From NCBI GenBank assembly GCA_019359045.1, contig JAHHIA010000010.1:124001-188000 (forward strand): DNA of 64,000 bases, given 5' to 3'. The notes below the pieces were generated by a model. The model was not told the origin of the DNA. It saw only the letters and a list, made by a program, of their open reading frames with translations, and searched no databases. The stretch comes from Scytolyngbya sp. HA4215-MV1 (lineage in GTDB: Bacteria; Cyanobacteriota; Cyanobacteriia; Leptolyngbyales; Leptolyngbyaceae). Both the position numbers and the translations under genes were made by a program. Positions 34,185 to 42,599 of this stretch are shown here, piece by piece; the stretch's first letter is position 1; every line of letters begins with the position of its first letter.

Positions 34185-34366
34185 ATGAGACGAATCGCTG
34201 AAAATCAGGAGAAACTGGTTAATGCTTTTCAGCTTGAGAACGTTTTACCCATAATGGCTCTGACATTACTTACGTAAATTCACTTGCTTCCTGGGCTGAT
34301 GGAATCAGTAGAATTACTTCTGTAGATATACCTGACAAAATTAGGGAATTTCTCGAAGTGCAATGA
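34185..34366 (+). pseudogene. Small gene apparently broken by a one-base frameshift
   Basis: ATG 34185 opens a frame reading MRRIAENQEKLVNAFQLENV and then LP at about 34250, after which it soon stops. From exactly there the neighbouring frame reads HNGSDITYVNSLASWADGIS and continues to FLEVQ with TGA at 34364-34366, protein-like to the end and without a start of its own. Inserting one C after position 34250 would join the two into a continuous protein of about 60 residues. I do not recognise the family. The alternative is chance, since the pieces are short. Confidence 0.35.
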
Positions 34367-34467
34367 AAGCAATGTTAGTCAAACTATATACTATGTAACG
34401 CTGCTAAAAGTTGATTTTCACTTTGAGAGAATTGAAGCGATAAAAGATCAACGCTCTGTTAAGACAG

Positions 34468-34707
34468 TTAATCGAGATCCTTTTTTGAGGTTTTTTCTTG
34501 CATAAGGCGGATTATGCTTTTGTAGGATTTGAATAGAGATTGTATTCCGGCCTGCAAGATTGTATTGGAGTAGTGTTTCAAGATATTGGTGATATTTTCG
34601 AAGGCTCGGCTTATTTGAGTTTTATCGCTCAATTCAATTACACGAGCTAGGTGCATCCTAACCCTTAAGCGTCGCCATTCTGACCATTTTGGAAGCAATT
34701 GTCTCAT
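34468..34707 (-). CDS. Possible small basic protein, unknown
   Basis: A 79-codon frame on the minus strand (MRQLLPKWSEWRRLRVRMHL onward) with a fair ribosome site, GAGGT about 5 nt before the ATG at 34707. The product is strongly basic and mainly helical with no known motif. Nothing else is coded in this stretch. It could be a real small protein, a remnant, or chance; there is no second line of evidence. Confidence 0.35.
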   Translation of the reverse strand: MRQLLPKWSEWRRLRVRMHLARVIELSDKTQISRAFENITNILKHYSNTILQAGIQSLFKSYKSIIRLMQEKTSKKDLD

Positions 34708-34966
34708 TTGCCACCTCAATCAACAATTGTCTTTTTTTCAACATACCAGGACAGAAAATTGGAGCGATTGGAGAAGGTGTTTCGGTCATTTCACCAGGGA
34801 TTTTTGTTGATGCCCCTGTGATGCGCAGCTATGAAGCACTATCGCCAGCCTGTGTAATTCTTCTATAAGCAAAGATAAAATCTTGAGCGGCTAGATGATT
34901 TACAGAAAATGCAGTCTACCAAACAATTGACTAAAACCAGATTTAGAGCAAGGACGGACTGAAACG

Positions 34967-35371
34967 ATGCTGCCATTTTCAAAAGCTGATCAAAGAACTG
35001 TTAGAGAAACACTCGCTCAATCTGATGTGAAGGCTATCAAGACGCTTGCAGTTAAGGTCTTTTATCCCAATCGAATTCTGAGTTCTACGACTACAAGAGA
35101 ACTTTTAGATGACATTAGCATGAGCCTTGAAAGTGGGATTGAGATCGTGTTAATTGATTTGCAAAATGTCTCGTTTATGGATAGTAATGGTTTGGGAACG
35201 CTGGCTTTAGCTTGCCAAAAGGTGCGTAAGGCAGGGAAGCGATTTGTAATTTGTTCTGCTTATGGTCAAGCAAAAATGATTCTTGAAATGAGTGGAATGG
35301 AAAGAATCTTCGAGAATTATGTCGATCGAACAGAATTCAATCGAGTTGTTTTACATCAGCCCGTGGTGTGA
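34967..35371 (+). CDS. STAS-domain protein (anti-sigma factor antagonist type)
   Basis: A 134-aa protein made of one STAS domain with an N-terminal extension of about 24 residues. The diagnostic strand-loop is VLIDLQNVSFMDSNGLGTLA, where the Ser of DSNGLG is the residue that partner kinases phosphorylate in SpoIIAA-like proteins. The helix QKVRKAGKRFVIC and the C-terminal FENYVDRTEFN region complete the fold. It probably switches a protein partner (anti-sigma kinase or similar) by phosphorylation, but no such kinase lies beside it. ATG 34967 is the only plausible start. Its position at the edge of the two-component island suggests a linked signalling role, which is inference. Confidence 0.88.
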   Translation: MLPFSKADQRTVRETLAQSDVKAIKTLAVKVFYPNRILSSTTTRELLDDISMSLESGIEIVLIDLQNVSFMDSNGLGTLALACQKVRKAGKRFVICSAYGQAKMILEMSGMERIFENYVDRTEFNRVVLHQPVV

Positions 35372-35776
35372 TGGTTGAAACTCTTCAATTGTGTAGCGTT
35401 TTAATGTTTATTCGTCAAATTAAAATTTGTCTGTGGACGATCGACGTTAGACAATAATTGAGCACTCTCTGGGCTTAATGATTAAGAGGTAAAAAGTCTC
35501 GCTTTCTAGACCTTAAGCTTGGTTTAAATGTGAATTTCTAAACCTGATTGCAGCCCTAAGATTTATTATGGGGTGTTTAGATTCGCGTGCTTTGCATTCA
35601 TTTTTTGCTGTTTTTTTTGCTGTTTTCTTTCTATCCATGAATCCTGGCAAATGGCTGGCTTACTTCGGTCAATTTTCCTTACTAAGTGCAGTCACATATC
35701 GTCCTTGGGATTTCCTAAAACCTGCTGGAGAAAGCTGCAATAAACTTTTGCGATACCTCTGTTCTTTGGAACAATT

Positions 35777-36100
35777 ATGATGCCAATCTCTGTCAAAATG
35801 ACAACTTCTATTAATGAATTTGACAGCATTCTGGAAACCATTCCTCCAGTGGTCAATGAACAGACAGTAACGCTTTTTTATTTTTACATGGATGGTGCCG
35901 TCTATGAGGGCATGCGCTATCAAAATGAACTTTACCAATTGGAGTGTCAATTCGATATTTATAGCAGTTCAACTGCCTATCGATCGGGCTGTGAACTTTT
36001 GCAAAAAATGACTGGTAAAATACCATTTGAATTCAATCCGGTTATTATTAGTGCATCCAGGCTACGCTATGGCGTATGGCTTAGTTTGCGTGCTTTGTAG
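35777..36100 (+). CDS. Conserved small cyanobacterial protein, unknown function
   Basis: A 107-aa soluble protein. The segment LFYFYMDGAVYEGMRYQNELYQLECQFDIY and the C-terminal YGVWLSLR look like a family I recall only from cyanobacteria; no function is known to me. The product is compact and rich in Tyr and Phe and has no signal peptide. Two adjacent ATG codons (35777 and 35780) can start it; the ribosome site is weak. A 70-codon frame overlapping its start on the same strand (35568-35780) looks like chance. Confidence 0.65.
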   Translation: MMPISVKMTTSINEFDSILETIPPVVNEQTVTLFYFYMDGAVYEGMRYQNELYQLECQFDIYSSSTAYRSGCELLQKMTGKIPFEFNPVIISASRLRYGVWLSLRAL

Positions 36101-36536
36101 CTAGTGAACCTGGGTAGGTAATAGCATTTCAAAGTTGTCAAGACAATCGGTAGATTTTAGAGCGTTGCTAAAAGGCAGCATGAATTGGAATGGAATGAAA
36201 TTTCAATTCGTATGACTCTAAATTTATGCTTTGATTCAGCGATGCCGATTTTATTTTATCCTTATGTGTTAATGGCCGGGATATTGGGTCAATGAGGAAA
36301 CTTGAAAACTTTTCCTGTTGATTTGAGTTTTTACACAATGGCATTGCAAGCTGAAATTCTTCGTCGAAAAGATGCCTGATGTACAATCAGCGTTATAAAT
36401 TATTTGTTCAAAAATATCAACCGCGCTTTTGCAAGCTGATTCAGTTCATCTGTAGCCCAGCTCATTTTGCTAACTCTTGCCTGATAAAATGGATATCTGC
36501 AATTCAGACGATCCTTCTTGAAAGGGAGCATACATT
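36101..36536. other. 436-nt gap upstream of cysH
   Basis: No gene recognised; small frames on both strands lack ribosome sites and protein-like composition. TAAAAT at about 36484 is a possible -10 element for cysH, but no convincing -35 element is spaced correctly. No riboswitch fold was recognised by eye. Confidence 0.35.
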
Positions 36537-37289
36537 ATGGCGCAGTTCACTGAGCAGCCTGTTGCTGCATTAGATATCCCCGGTCTTGAGACGGAACTGT
36601 CTAGCCAAAGTCCCCAAAAAATTCTTGAACGTGCCTTTAGTTTGTTCGACAATATCTCTATCTCTTTTAGTGGAGCTGAAGATGTAGTCTTGATTGATAT
36701 GGCACACAAGCTGAAGCGCGAGATTCAGGTTTTCAGCCTGGATACGGGGCGTCTTCATGCGGAGACTTATCAGTTCATCGATCGCGTCAGAAAGCACTAT
36801 GGTATTTCGATCGAGGTAATGTGTCCAGACACTGCTCAAGTGGAAGCCTTGGTCACCGCCAAAGGTCTCTTCAGCTTTTATGAGGATGGGCATAAGGAAT
36901 GCTGTGATATTCGCAAAGTCGCACCTCTGCGCCGCAAATTATCCACTCTGGATGCTTGGGTGACTGGTCAACGACAAGACCAGAACCCGGCAACTCGTGG
37001 CAATGTACCCGTTGTTCAGGTCGATACCGCTTTTTCGGTAGGCGATCGCTCGTTGGTCAAGTTTAATCCACTGTCTTATTGGACTTCTGCCGATGTTTGG
37101 ATGTACATCCGCACTTATGACGTCCCCTATAACTCTTTGCACGAGCGGGGCTTTGTTAGTATTGGATGTGAACCCTGTACACGTCCGGTTCTGCCGAACC
37201 AGCATGAGCGAGAAGGACGCTGGTGGTGGGAAGATGCTGGCAAGAAAGAGTGTGGGTTGCATGTGATTAACCAACCTCAATCGACTTGA
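36537..37289 (+). CDS. cysH: Phosphoadenylyl/adenylyl-sulfate reductase
   Basis: Reduces activated sulfate to sulfite with electrons from thioredoxin or glutathione, a key step of assimilatory sulfate reduction. The 250-aa protein has the PP-loop SFSGAEDV (44-51), the nucleotide-binding [15 protein letters not shown], and catalytic Cys239 in KKECGLH. It also has the two pairs Cys122-Cys123 (KECCDIRK) and Cys211/Cys214 (GCEPCTRP) that bind a [4Fe-4S] cluster in APS reductases and that E. coli PAPS reductase lacks. Adenylyl sulfate (APS) is therefore a likely substrate, although sequence does not fully decide APS against PAPS. The ATG follows a GGGAG site about 10 nt upstream. It is transcribed alone. 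Confidence 0.94.
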   Translation: MAQFTEQPVAALDIPGLETELSSQSPQKILERAFSLFDNISISFSGAEDVVLIDMAHKLKREIQVFSLDTGRLHAETYQFIDRVRKHYGISIEVMCPDTAQVEALVTAKGLFSFYEDGHKECCDIRKVAPLRRKLSTLDAWVTGQRQDQNPATRGNVPVVQVDTAFSVGDRSLVKFNPLSYWTSADVWMYIRTYDVPYNSLHERGFVSIGCEPCTRPVLPNQHEREGRWWWEDAGKKECGLHVINQPQST

Positions 37290-37556
37290 ACAGTTGCCGG
37301 ATGTCTGCATTTTTGAGATCTTCACGCAGCGAAGTACTCAGAAGTGCAGATAACCTCAAACGATGAAGCGCACAAAATTTCACCCTAATGTCGGGCGTCC
37401 TTCGTTAAAACTCTAATCGACAGAAAGATGTCTGCTTGAATACACGCAAATGTTCTGTTGAGCCGATAGACTGCCTCTAAGCAATTGTCAGCCTCTTTCA
37501 TCATGGGGCTGGAAGTTGCTGCAGTTCTGTGTGGATTGAGTTTTTGAGGCGATTCT

Positions 37557-38096
37557 ATGGCTGAGGTGAATTGGCAGGTTGGTGCTAGTGCGATCGCAAT
37601 TGCCTGGTTATTGTTGTTTTTGGGCGATTTTCTCTCCACATTTTGTTATCACGTTCCAGAACATGTTTTTGGTCGCTTGCATCTGCAAACCCACCATTCT
37701 TCGAAGAAAACCTTTCGCCACTACGCTGTTTTATCACCCAAGCGGGAAGTTTTGCTAGATGGCATTTTGGGTGCTTTACCCTATCTGTTAATGGCTGCGA
37801 TCCTGTGGCACTTCTCACCGGGTGGGGTATTGCTAGGGCTAGTGTTTGGGCAGTTTCATGTCTGGTGGCGGCACACGAGTATTCTGGGATGGCAAACTCC
37901 TCAAGCGATTGATTGGGTGTGTCGTATTTGCTGGATCACTACGCCAGAGCAACATTGGCAACACCATCAGAAAACCAATTTGGCATTCGGAGATATTTTT
38001 GCCTGTTTTGATCTGCCAGCAAGAAACTGGTTACGGTGGCTACGTTGGCTGCGGCTACAGGTTCGATCGGTCAGTTTCGCTGAAAAGTCAGGGTAA
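37557..38096 (+). CDS. Fatty acid hydroxylase/sterol desaturase-like membrane protein
   Basis: A 179-aa protein with about four hydrophobic helices and the histidine clusters of the di-iron membrane hydroxylase superfamily: HLQTHH (about 42-47), FHVWWRH (about 100-106) and EQHWQHHQKTN (about 133-143). These ligate two irons for O2-dependent hydroxylation or desaturation of lipids or carotenoids in the membrane. It is shorter than typical sterol desaturases (about 250 aa) but keeps all three clusters. The substrate is unknown. The ATG at 37557 has a weak GAGG-like site nearby. It is alone between cysH and a long non-coding stretch. Confidence 0.75.
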   Translation: MAEVNWQVGASAIAIAWLLLFLGDFLSTFCYHVPEHVFGRLHLQTHHSSKKTFRHYAVLSPKREVLLDGILGALPYLLMAAILWHFSPGGVLLGLVFGQFHVWWRHTSILGWQTPQAIDWVCRICWITTPEQHWQHHQKTNLAFGDIFACFDLPARNWLRWLRWLRLQVRSVSFAEKSG

Positions 38097-38504
38097 TCAA
38101 GCGGGTAAGAAAAGTAGATGGAGATATCTCAATTTGGTGAGATGGAACAGTGCCATCTTGCGGCGGGATCTGAGGAGAACGCTCCGGGGGATGTATGCAG
38201 CAGGAAACCTCGTTGTAAGGTTGAGTTAATTAGACATTCTGTTGCAGGAATCCACCGATCGCAGGATGTTGAGAATTTTGATTTAAAGGAAAGTTGGATT
38301 GATCAAGCCTGATTAAGGGCTATTCCATCAGGCTGGATGCTAAGAGGAACAAGGATGCGAAAACTGCAAGTAACATGGTTATTGCGTCATTATTTGCGTA
38401 ATTCTTAGTCAAACAATTGATATCTTTTGAAGGATGTCATGCCTGTTCTTAACTGAAACGAAAATTTGCCCTCTACCTTTTGGAAAATTACTTTTGAAGC
38501 CCCT
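38097..38504. other. 408-nt gap with nothing recognised
   Basis: No frame with good coding character. A 17-codon ORF at 38355-38408 follows an AGAGGA-like site but is too short to call. No strong hairpin was seen. Confidence 0.3.
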
Positions 38505-38633
38505 ATGCAACCGACCAAACTCAAACTTTTACCCACCATTCTTTGTTTTACGATCGTCGGTTTTCTGGCGGCTATGGTTCCTTACCCGGGTTTGCAACCC
38601 ATCTTACCTGTGATCAACTCCCAAACGCGCTAA
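38505..38633 (+). CDS. Possible 42-residue single-helix membrane peptide
   Basis: ATG 38505 to TAA 38633 encodes 42 residues: a basic N terminus (MQPTKLKLLP), one hydrophobic helix (TILCFTIVGFLAAM) and a short polar tail. The shape is that of small membrane peptides common in cyanobacteria. No clear ribosome site is present. It lies about 350 nt upstream of the phosphoketolase-like gene on the same strand. Real or chance cannot be decided from the sequence alone. Confidence 0.35.
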   Translation: MQPTKLKLLPTILCFTIVGFLAAMVPYPGLQPILPVINSQTR

Positions 38634-38982
38634 GTATCGGATTGGAGTATCACTTTGGGCAAAATTGGTGTTGCCCACGCAAAATTCTGTCTATAGAAAG
38701 CCATCGAGCCTTGGGATTGAAATTTGTGTTAACTGTTTGGTCAGACAACTGTGTACTATTGTGTAGATGGCAGTCAGTCGTCAACAGTCATTGGACTGCG
38801 GTGTGTGTGATGGGTTGTCCCAATTGAACGAATTGAAAAATTTTCACACACTCAACTGAGTCGCTGAATTTCAGCGTCAGTTTTGCTTTTGTTCGATTTT
38901 CTGAACCGATGCATTGCTGATGGCCAAAGACTGATTGCCGCAGGCTTTTCAGCACACCGTAATTGCAACAGGTATCTCAAGC

Positions 38983-41211
38983 ATGACCGCAGTTTCTCCC
39001 AGTCCCGCCTCTACTGTTCCGGCTTTTTGCGAGGGCATTCAATATTTTGGTGAGGCTTCCCCGGAATTTGAAAAGTACGGTGCAACTCCAGTGATAGGGC
39101 AAGGGCAAAGTGCGATCGCCGATCCTTCCGATGCCTCAGCGGTTTATCAAACGTTGCTCTATGCGGATGCTTTGCGATATCTGATTTTGCAAATGACAGC
39201 GAGTAAAGCTTCTGGACATCCTGGTGGATTTGCTAGTCAGGCAGAGGCTTATGCTGCGTTAGTGATGTTGGGCTACAAAAATATCATGACCGAAGTGGGG
39301 CATCATGCGCCTGGTTTTTATTGCGCCATGTTTTTGGATCGATCGCTAGAAGCGATGGGGATCGCCACAGTACAGCAATTGCGCGATCGCTTCCGCGAAA
39401 AACACGGATTGCTAGGACACCTTTCAGGTTATATCCCCGGCATCTTAGCTCCGGCGGGTCCTCTCGGGCAGGGGCAACACTTCGCCATGTCTGCTGCCCT
39501 GTTGCATCCTGACAAACTGTTTCCCTTCACCGTGGGGGATGGGGGCATGGGGGAACCTTACCCCATGAGCAGCATGATGCATTTCCACACTGCGTATCCC
39601 AGTGCGACCAACTTTTTGCCGATGTTGGTTTGGAATGGTTTTTCTCAAGAGCACCATAGTATGGTGTCGCTCCAGTCGAATGAAGCAATGACTGCATATT
39701 GGCAAGGCAATGGTTTTGAAGAAGTGGTGTTGGTAGATGCAAAAGATTTTGATGATCAAGATCAACCCGGTGCTTATGTTGATAGTACGGCTTTCTCCTT
39801 TGCTCAGCGATTAGCCTTTACCCAAGCTGTGTTGGTAGCAGTAGACAAAGCTGCCCAATCGGCATTGGGGGGGCGGCTCACTGTTTTCATCATCAAGCAG
39901 TTAAAAGGGGCTGGTGTTCATGCCAGAGGTGCCAAGTCTCATAATCTTTATGCTCAGCACACACTGGATAACCCTGATATTGTCTCTGCATTAAAACAAC
40001 GGGCTTTGTCGATCGCTGCGTGGGAACTGATCCGTACCAATTGTGAACGCGCCAGTGGAGGACCGGCAGCCAAAACCGTTGTGACCGAATCTGTATTGCC
40101 TCTGGCTGATCTGGGTACATTACCCTTGGAAGAATACGCGATCGGCGGTGATCCCAAAGTCTCTACCACGGTGATGGGTCGCATCGTTGCAGCAGTCGGA
40201 CAAGCCGATCCCAAATTTGTTGTCACCAATGCCGATGGCAACGAAGCTTCAGGTATTGCCAACATTAACCAGGCATTGAAGATCAACCATCCCACTACCG
40301 ATCCCCTCTACAATCAACAACCGGGTGGGCAAGTTTACGAACCCCTCAGCGAAGATGCTTGTGCCGGATTAGCTGCCGGACTGACGCTCATGGGGTCTCG
40401 GACGCTCTGGTGTTCCTATGAATCCTTTGCCATTAATGGCTTGCCCATTTGGCAAACGGTGACTCAAGCAATGGCAGAATTGCGCCGCCCTACCCCTTCA
40501 ACCATTACTTTATTTACTGCTGGTGCGCTGGAGCAAGGCAGAAATGGCTGGACTCACCAACGCCCAGAGATTGAAGCATATTTTGGTGCCATGATGCGGA
40601 ATGGCAATGTCTTTCCCCTTTTCCCGCCTGATGCCAACAGCATTCAAATCTGTTACGACTGGGCGCTGACGACGCACAATAAAGGGATTGTCATTACCGC
40701 GAGCAAGTCGCCACTGCCGTTACGAGTCACTTTTGAGCAAGCCCAGCAAGCTTTGCAGGAAGGTGCTGTGGTGCTCCAAGAGATTCTCAGCACGGAAAGC
40801 CCTGATGCCAAGAAGGTGGTCTTCGCCGTGGTGGGCGATATGACGCTGATTCCGGTGTTTGAAGCTGCTGCCCATCTAGAAGCAGAAGGCTTAAGTGTGC
40901 GGATTGTTTCAGTCGTCAACCCTCGTCGTCTCTACCGTCCTCAGGATGTTGCCTGGGAGACTTGCTCGGAGTCAGATGGTCGTTTCCTGGATAATGCGGG
41001 GTTCGATCGTCTATTTGCTGGAGATGCCCTGATTGGGGTGACAGGTGGAGCAAGTAATATGCTGGAGCCCGTCATGCTGCGTAGCACTAGCAAGCGAGAC
41101 ACCTTTGCCTGGAAACGAGGCGAAACCACTGCCAGTCCGGGTGAACTGATGGCTTACAATTCACTCACAGCTGAATTATTAGCTAAACGAGCACTAGAGC
41201 TGGTGCACTAA
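38983..41211 (+). CDS. Phosphoketolase-like thiamine-diphosphate enzyme
   Basis: A 742-aa ThDP enzyme related to phosphoketolases, which split xylulose- or fructose-phosphate to acetyl phosphate. Matches to the family include ASKASGHPGG, a ThDP-type VGDGGMGEP, SYESFAING, the QGRNGWTHQRPEIEAYF segment (phosphoketolases have QDHNGFSHQDP), FPPDAN and a late VVGDMTLIPVFEAAAHL domain. It differs from the classical motif GDGEAETGP and is about 50 residues shorter than Bifidobacterium-type enzymes, so it probably belongs with the second, divergent cyanobacterial group (Synechocystis sll0529-like). Activity and substrate are unproven. I choose ATG 38983; a TTG at 38935 would add 16 residues. Both starts have weak ribosome sites. 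Confidence 0.78.
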   Translation: MTAVSPSPASTVPAFCEGIQYFGEASPEFEKYGATPVIGQGQSAIADPSDASAVYQTLLYADALRYLILQMTASKASGHPGGFASQAEAYAALVMLGYKNIMTEVGHHAPGFYCAMFLDRSLEAMGIATVQQLRDRFREKHGLLGHLSGYIPGILAPAGPLGQGQHFAMSAALLHPDKLFPFTVGDGGMGEPYPMSSMMHFHTAYPSATNFLPMLVWNGFSQEHHSMVSLQSNEAMTAYWQGNGFEEVVLVDAKDFDDQDQPGAYVDSTAFSFAQRLAFTQAVLVAVDKAAQSALGGRLTVFIIKQLKGAGVHARGAKSHNLYAQHTLDNPDIVSALKQRALSIAAWELIRTNCERASGGPAAKTVVTESVLPLADLGTLPLEEYAIGGDPKVSTTVMGRIVAAVGQADPKFVVTNADGNEASGIANINQALKINHPTTDPLYNQQPGGQVYEPLSEDACAGLAAGLTLMGSRTLWCSYESFAINGLPIWQTVTQAMAELRRPTPSTITLFTAGALEQGRNGWTHQRPEIEAYFGAMMRNGNVFPLFPPDANSIQICYDWALTTHNKGIVITASKSPLPLRVTFEQAQQALQEGAVVLQEILSTESPDAKKVVFAVVGDMTLIPVFEAAAHLEAEGLSVRIVSVVNPRRLYRPQDVAWETCSESDGRFLDNAGFDRLFAGDALIGVTGGASNMLEPVMLRSTSKRDTFAWKRGETTASPGELMAYNSLTAELLAKRALELVH

Positions 41212-41364
41212 AAGTTGGATAAGATGGCAACCAGGTTGCTTAATCAAATTGTTTTAGATGGTTCATCATCCATTGCTCACAATTAAGATTCTTGTGAGAA
41301 CAGGGTTTCAAATCGCAAAAACTGATCCTTGCTATGCGAAGATCAAGTTTTCCCTGGATCTATC

Positions 41365-42480
41365 ATGAGTCAGTCAGCCGAGTTTGAACACCAAGATGTA
41401 CCGCAGACAACCGATTCTTCAGTTCAATCTCTGGCTCATTTATGGGCAAAAAAATATGTGGAAGATCTTCAGGTAGATGCAGACGATCCGTCGTCCAATA
41501 GTGATCTCAGCCTGGAACAAATGGTTTCCGTAGAAGGACGGATTAAAACTAGTCAAACCCTCAAGCAAGCTCTGCGGTTTACTAGTGCTCAGGCATGGGC
41601 AAAAACAGAATCTCTTTTAGCGAAGGAAGTTCAGCGCCACAATATTGATCCCACTTTGATCGATCCCTGGCAAATCGCCAATGATACTATCCATTTATTT
41701 GACAAGACGCTGGAAATCTATACCCAGCAGACCCCCACTCGTAAATTATCCGGTTGGGCAAGCCCTTCTGCCCAACTTCAAAACCCCAATTCACTGTCTC
41801 CGGAAAATTTGACGGATATGCCTTCGCCAGGACAACTGTCTGTCGCAGTGGCATCAGATATTGGCAAAATTCGGAAAAAATATACTGCCCAAGATTCCAG
41901 GGTTCTTGGGTTTGTGAGCATGCAGTTTCACTATAGTGGCCAAATGCTGCTCGATCTGCTTTCTCCCATTGAGCAACATCTGGTTGGCTCTTACCTCAAA
42001 GTGATTGATGACCACCTCTATATGCCTTTGCAGCGATCGTACGAAGCTGCCGCCAACTATGCCTACGATTCTCCGGTTTTAGCCGCGGTTCAAACATTAC
42101 TTTCCATGAGTAGTAGCATCGCTCAAACGATTTGTCAGCGCATGTTTGAAATCTACCCGACTTACCAGAGCCATAGTGGATTGTTGAAATTTCCTCAAGT
42201 GCAAATTTCAAGTATTCGTGATATTGAAATGTTTCAGGTATATCTATGTCTCTGTGCTCTGGAAGGGGAGTTTTCAGCTTTGCAAGAAGAGCTATTTCCT
42301 CTCTGTGTGATGCTCTATCCTCCTTTACAGGTTCGATGGAATTTAGTGCGGCACATGCTGCGCTTGCTTGGTCAAGAAATTGTCTTGCGTCTAGGAGACG
42401 CGCACACGACAGTCTTTCGCTCTGCTTCAAGAACACTTTGGGAGATGTTTTCTCCCGATATTCTGGCTGATCACAATTAA
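41365..42480 (+). CDS. Large helical protein of unknown function
   Basis: About 371 aa, soluble, predicted mostly alpha-helical, acidic N-terminal 60 residues. No motif, membrane helix or signal peptide is visible. The most conserved-looking stretches are AKKYVEDLQ, IGKIRKKYTAQDSRVLGFVSMQFHYSG and LDLLSPIEQHLVGSYLKVIDDHLYMPLQRSYEAA. I suspect a cyanobacteria-specific family but cannot name it. ATG 41365 (MSQSAEFEH) is a natural start; a longer frame begins at 41329. It follows the phosphoketolase-like gene after about 150 nt on the same strand and is convergent with the MoxR gene, with a hairpin between. Confidence 0.75.
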   Translation: MSQSAEFEHQDVPQTTDSSVQSLAHLWAKKYVEDLQVDADDPSSNSDLSLEQMVSVEGRIKTSQTLKQALRFTSAQAWAKTESLLAKEVQRHNIDPTLIDPWQIANDTIHLFDKTLEIYTQQTPTRKLSGWASPSAQLQNPNSLSPENLTDMPSPGQLSVAVASDIGKIRKKYTAQDSRVLGFVSMQFHYSGQMLLDLLSPIEQHLVGSYLKVIDDHLYMPLQRSYEAAANYAYDSPVLAAVQTLLSMSSSIAQTICQRMFEIYPTYQSHSGLLKFPQVQISSIRDIEMFQVYLCLCALEGEFSALQEELFPLCVMLYPPLQVRWNLVRHMLRLLGQEIVLRLGDAHTTVFRSASRTLWEMFSPDILADHN

Positions 42481-42525
42481 TTGAATTTTGAACAATCCAT
42501 GCTGAATTGATGAAAAATCAAACAG

Positions 42526-42565
42526 CTCAGCCCCAGGCAGGAGACTAAAACTGTCTAGGGCTGAG
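42526..42565. terminator. Hairpin between convergent genes
   Basis: CTCAGCCC (42526-42533) and GGGCTGAG (42558-42565) form an 8-bp GC-rich stem around a 24-nt loop that can itself pair CAG with CTG. It sits between the convergent stops of the helical protein and the MoxR gene and could terminate both. Confidence 0.55.
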
Positions 42566-42599
42566 TTCACTTCTTCGCTGGAAAAACTGTCCTCTCTAC

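Noticed and set aside
35568-35780. 70-codon frame before the small conserved protein
   Set aside because: Start of the product is a low-complexity Phe run, no ribosome site, and it overlaps a better-supported gene.
38118-38312. 64-codon frame downstream of the hydroxylase-like gene
   Set aside because: No ribosome site and composition unlike the neighbouring proteins.
38355-38408. 17-codon ORF with an AGAGGA-like site
   Set aside because: Too short to distinguish from chance; no attenuator structure follows.
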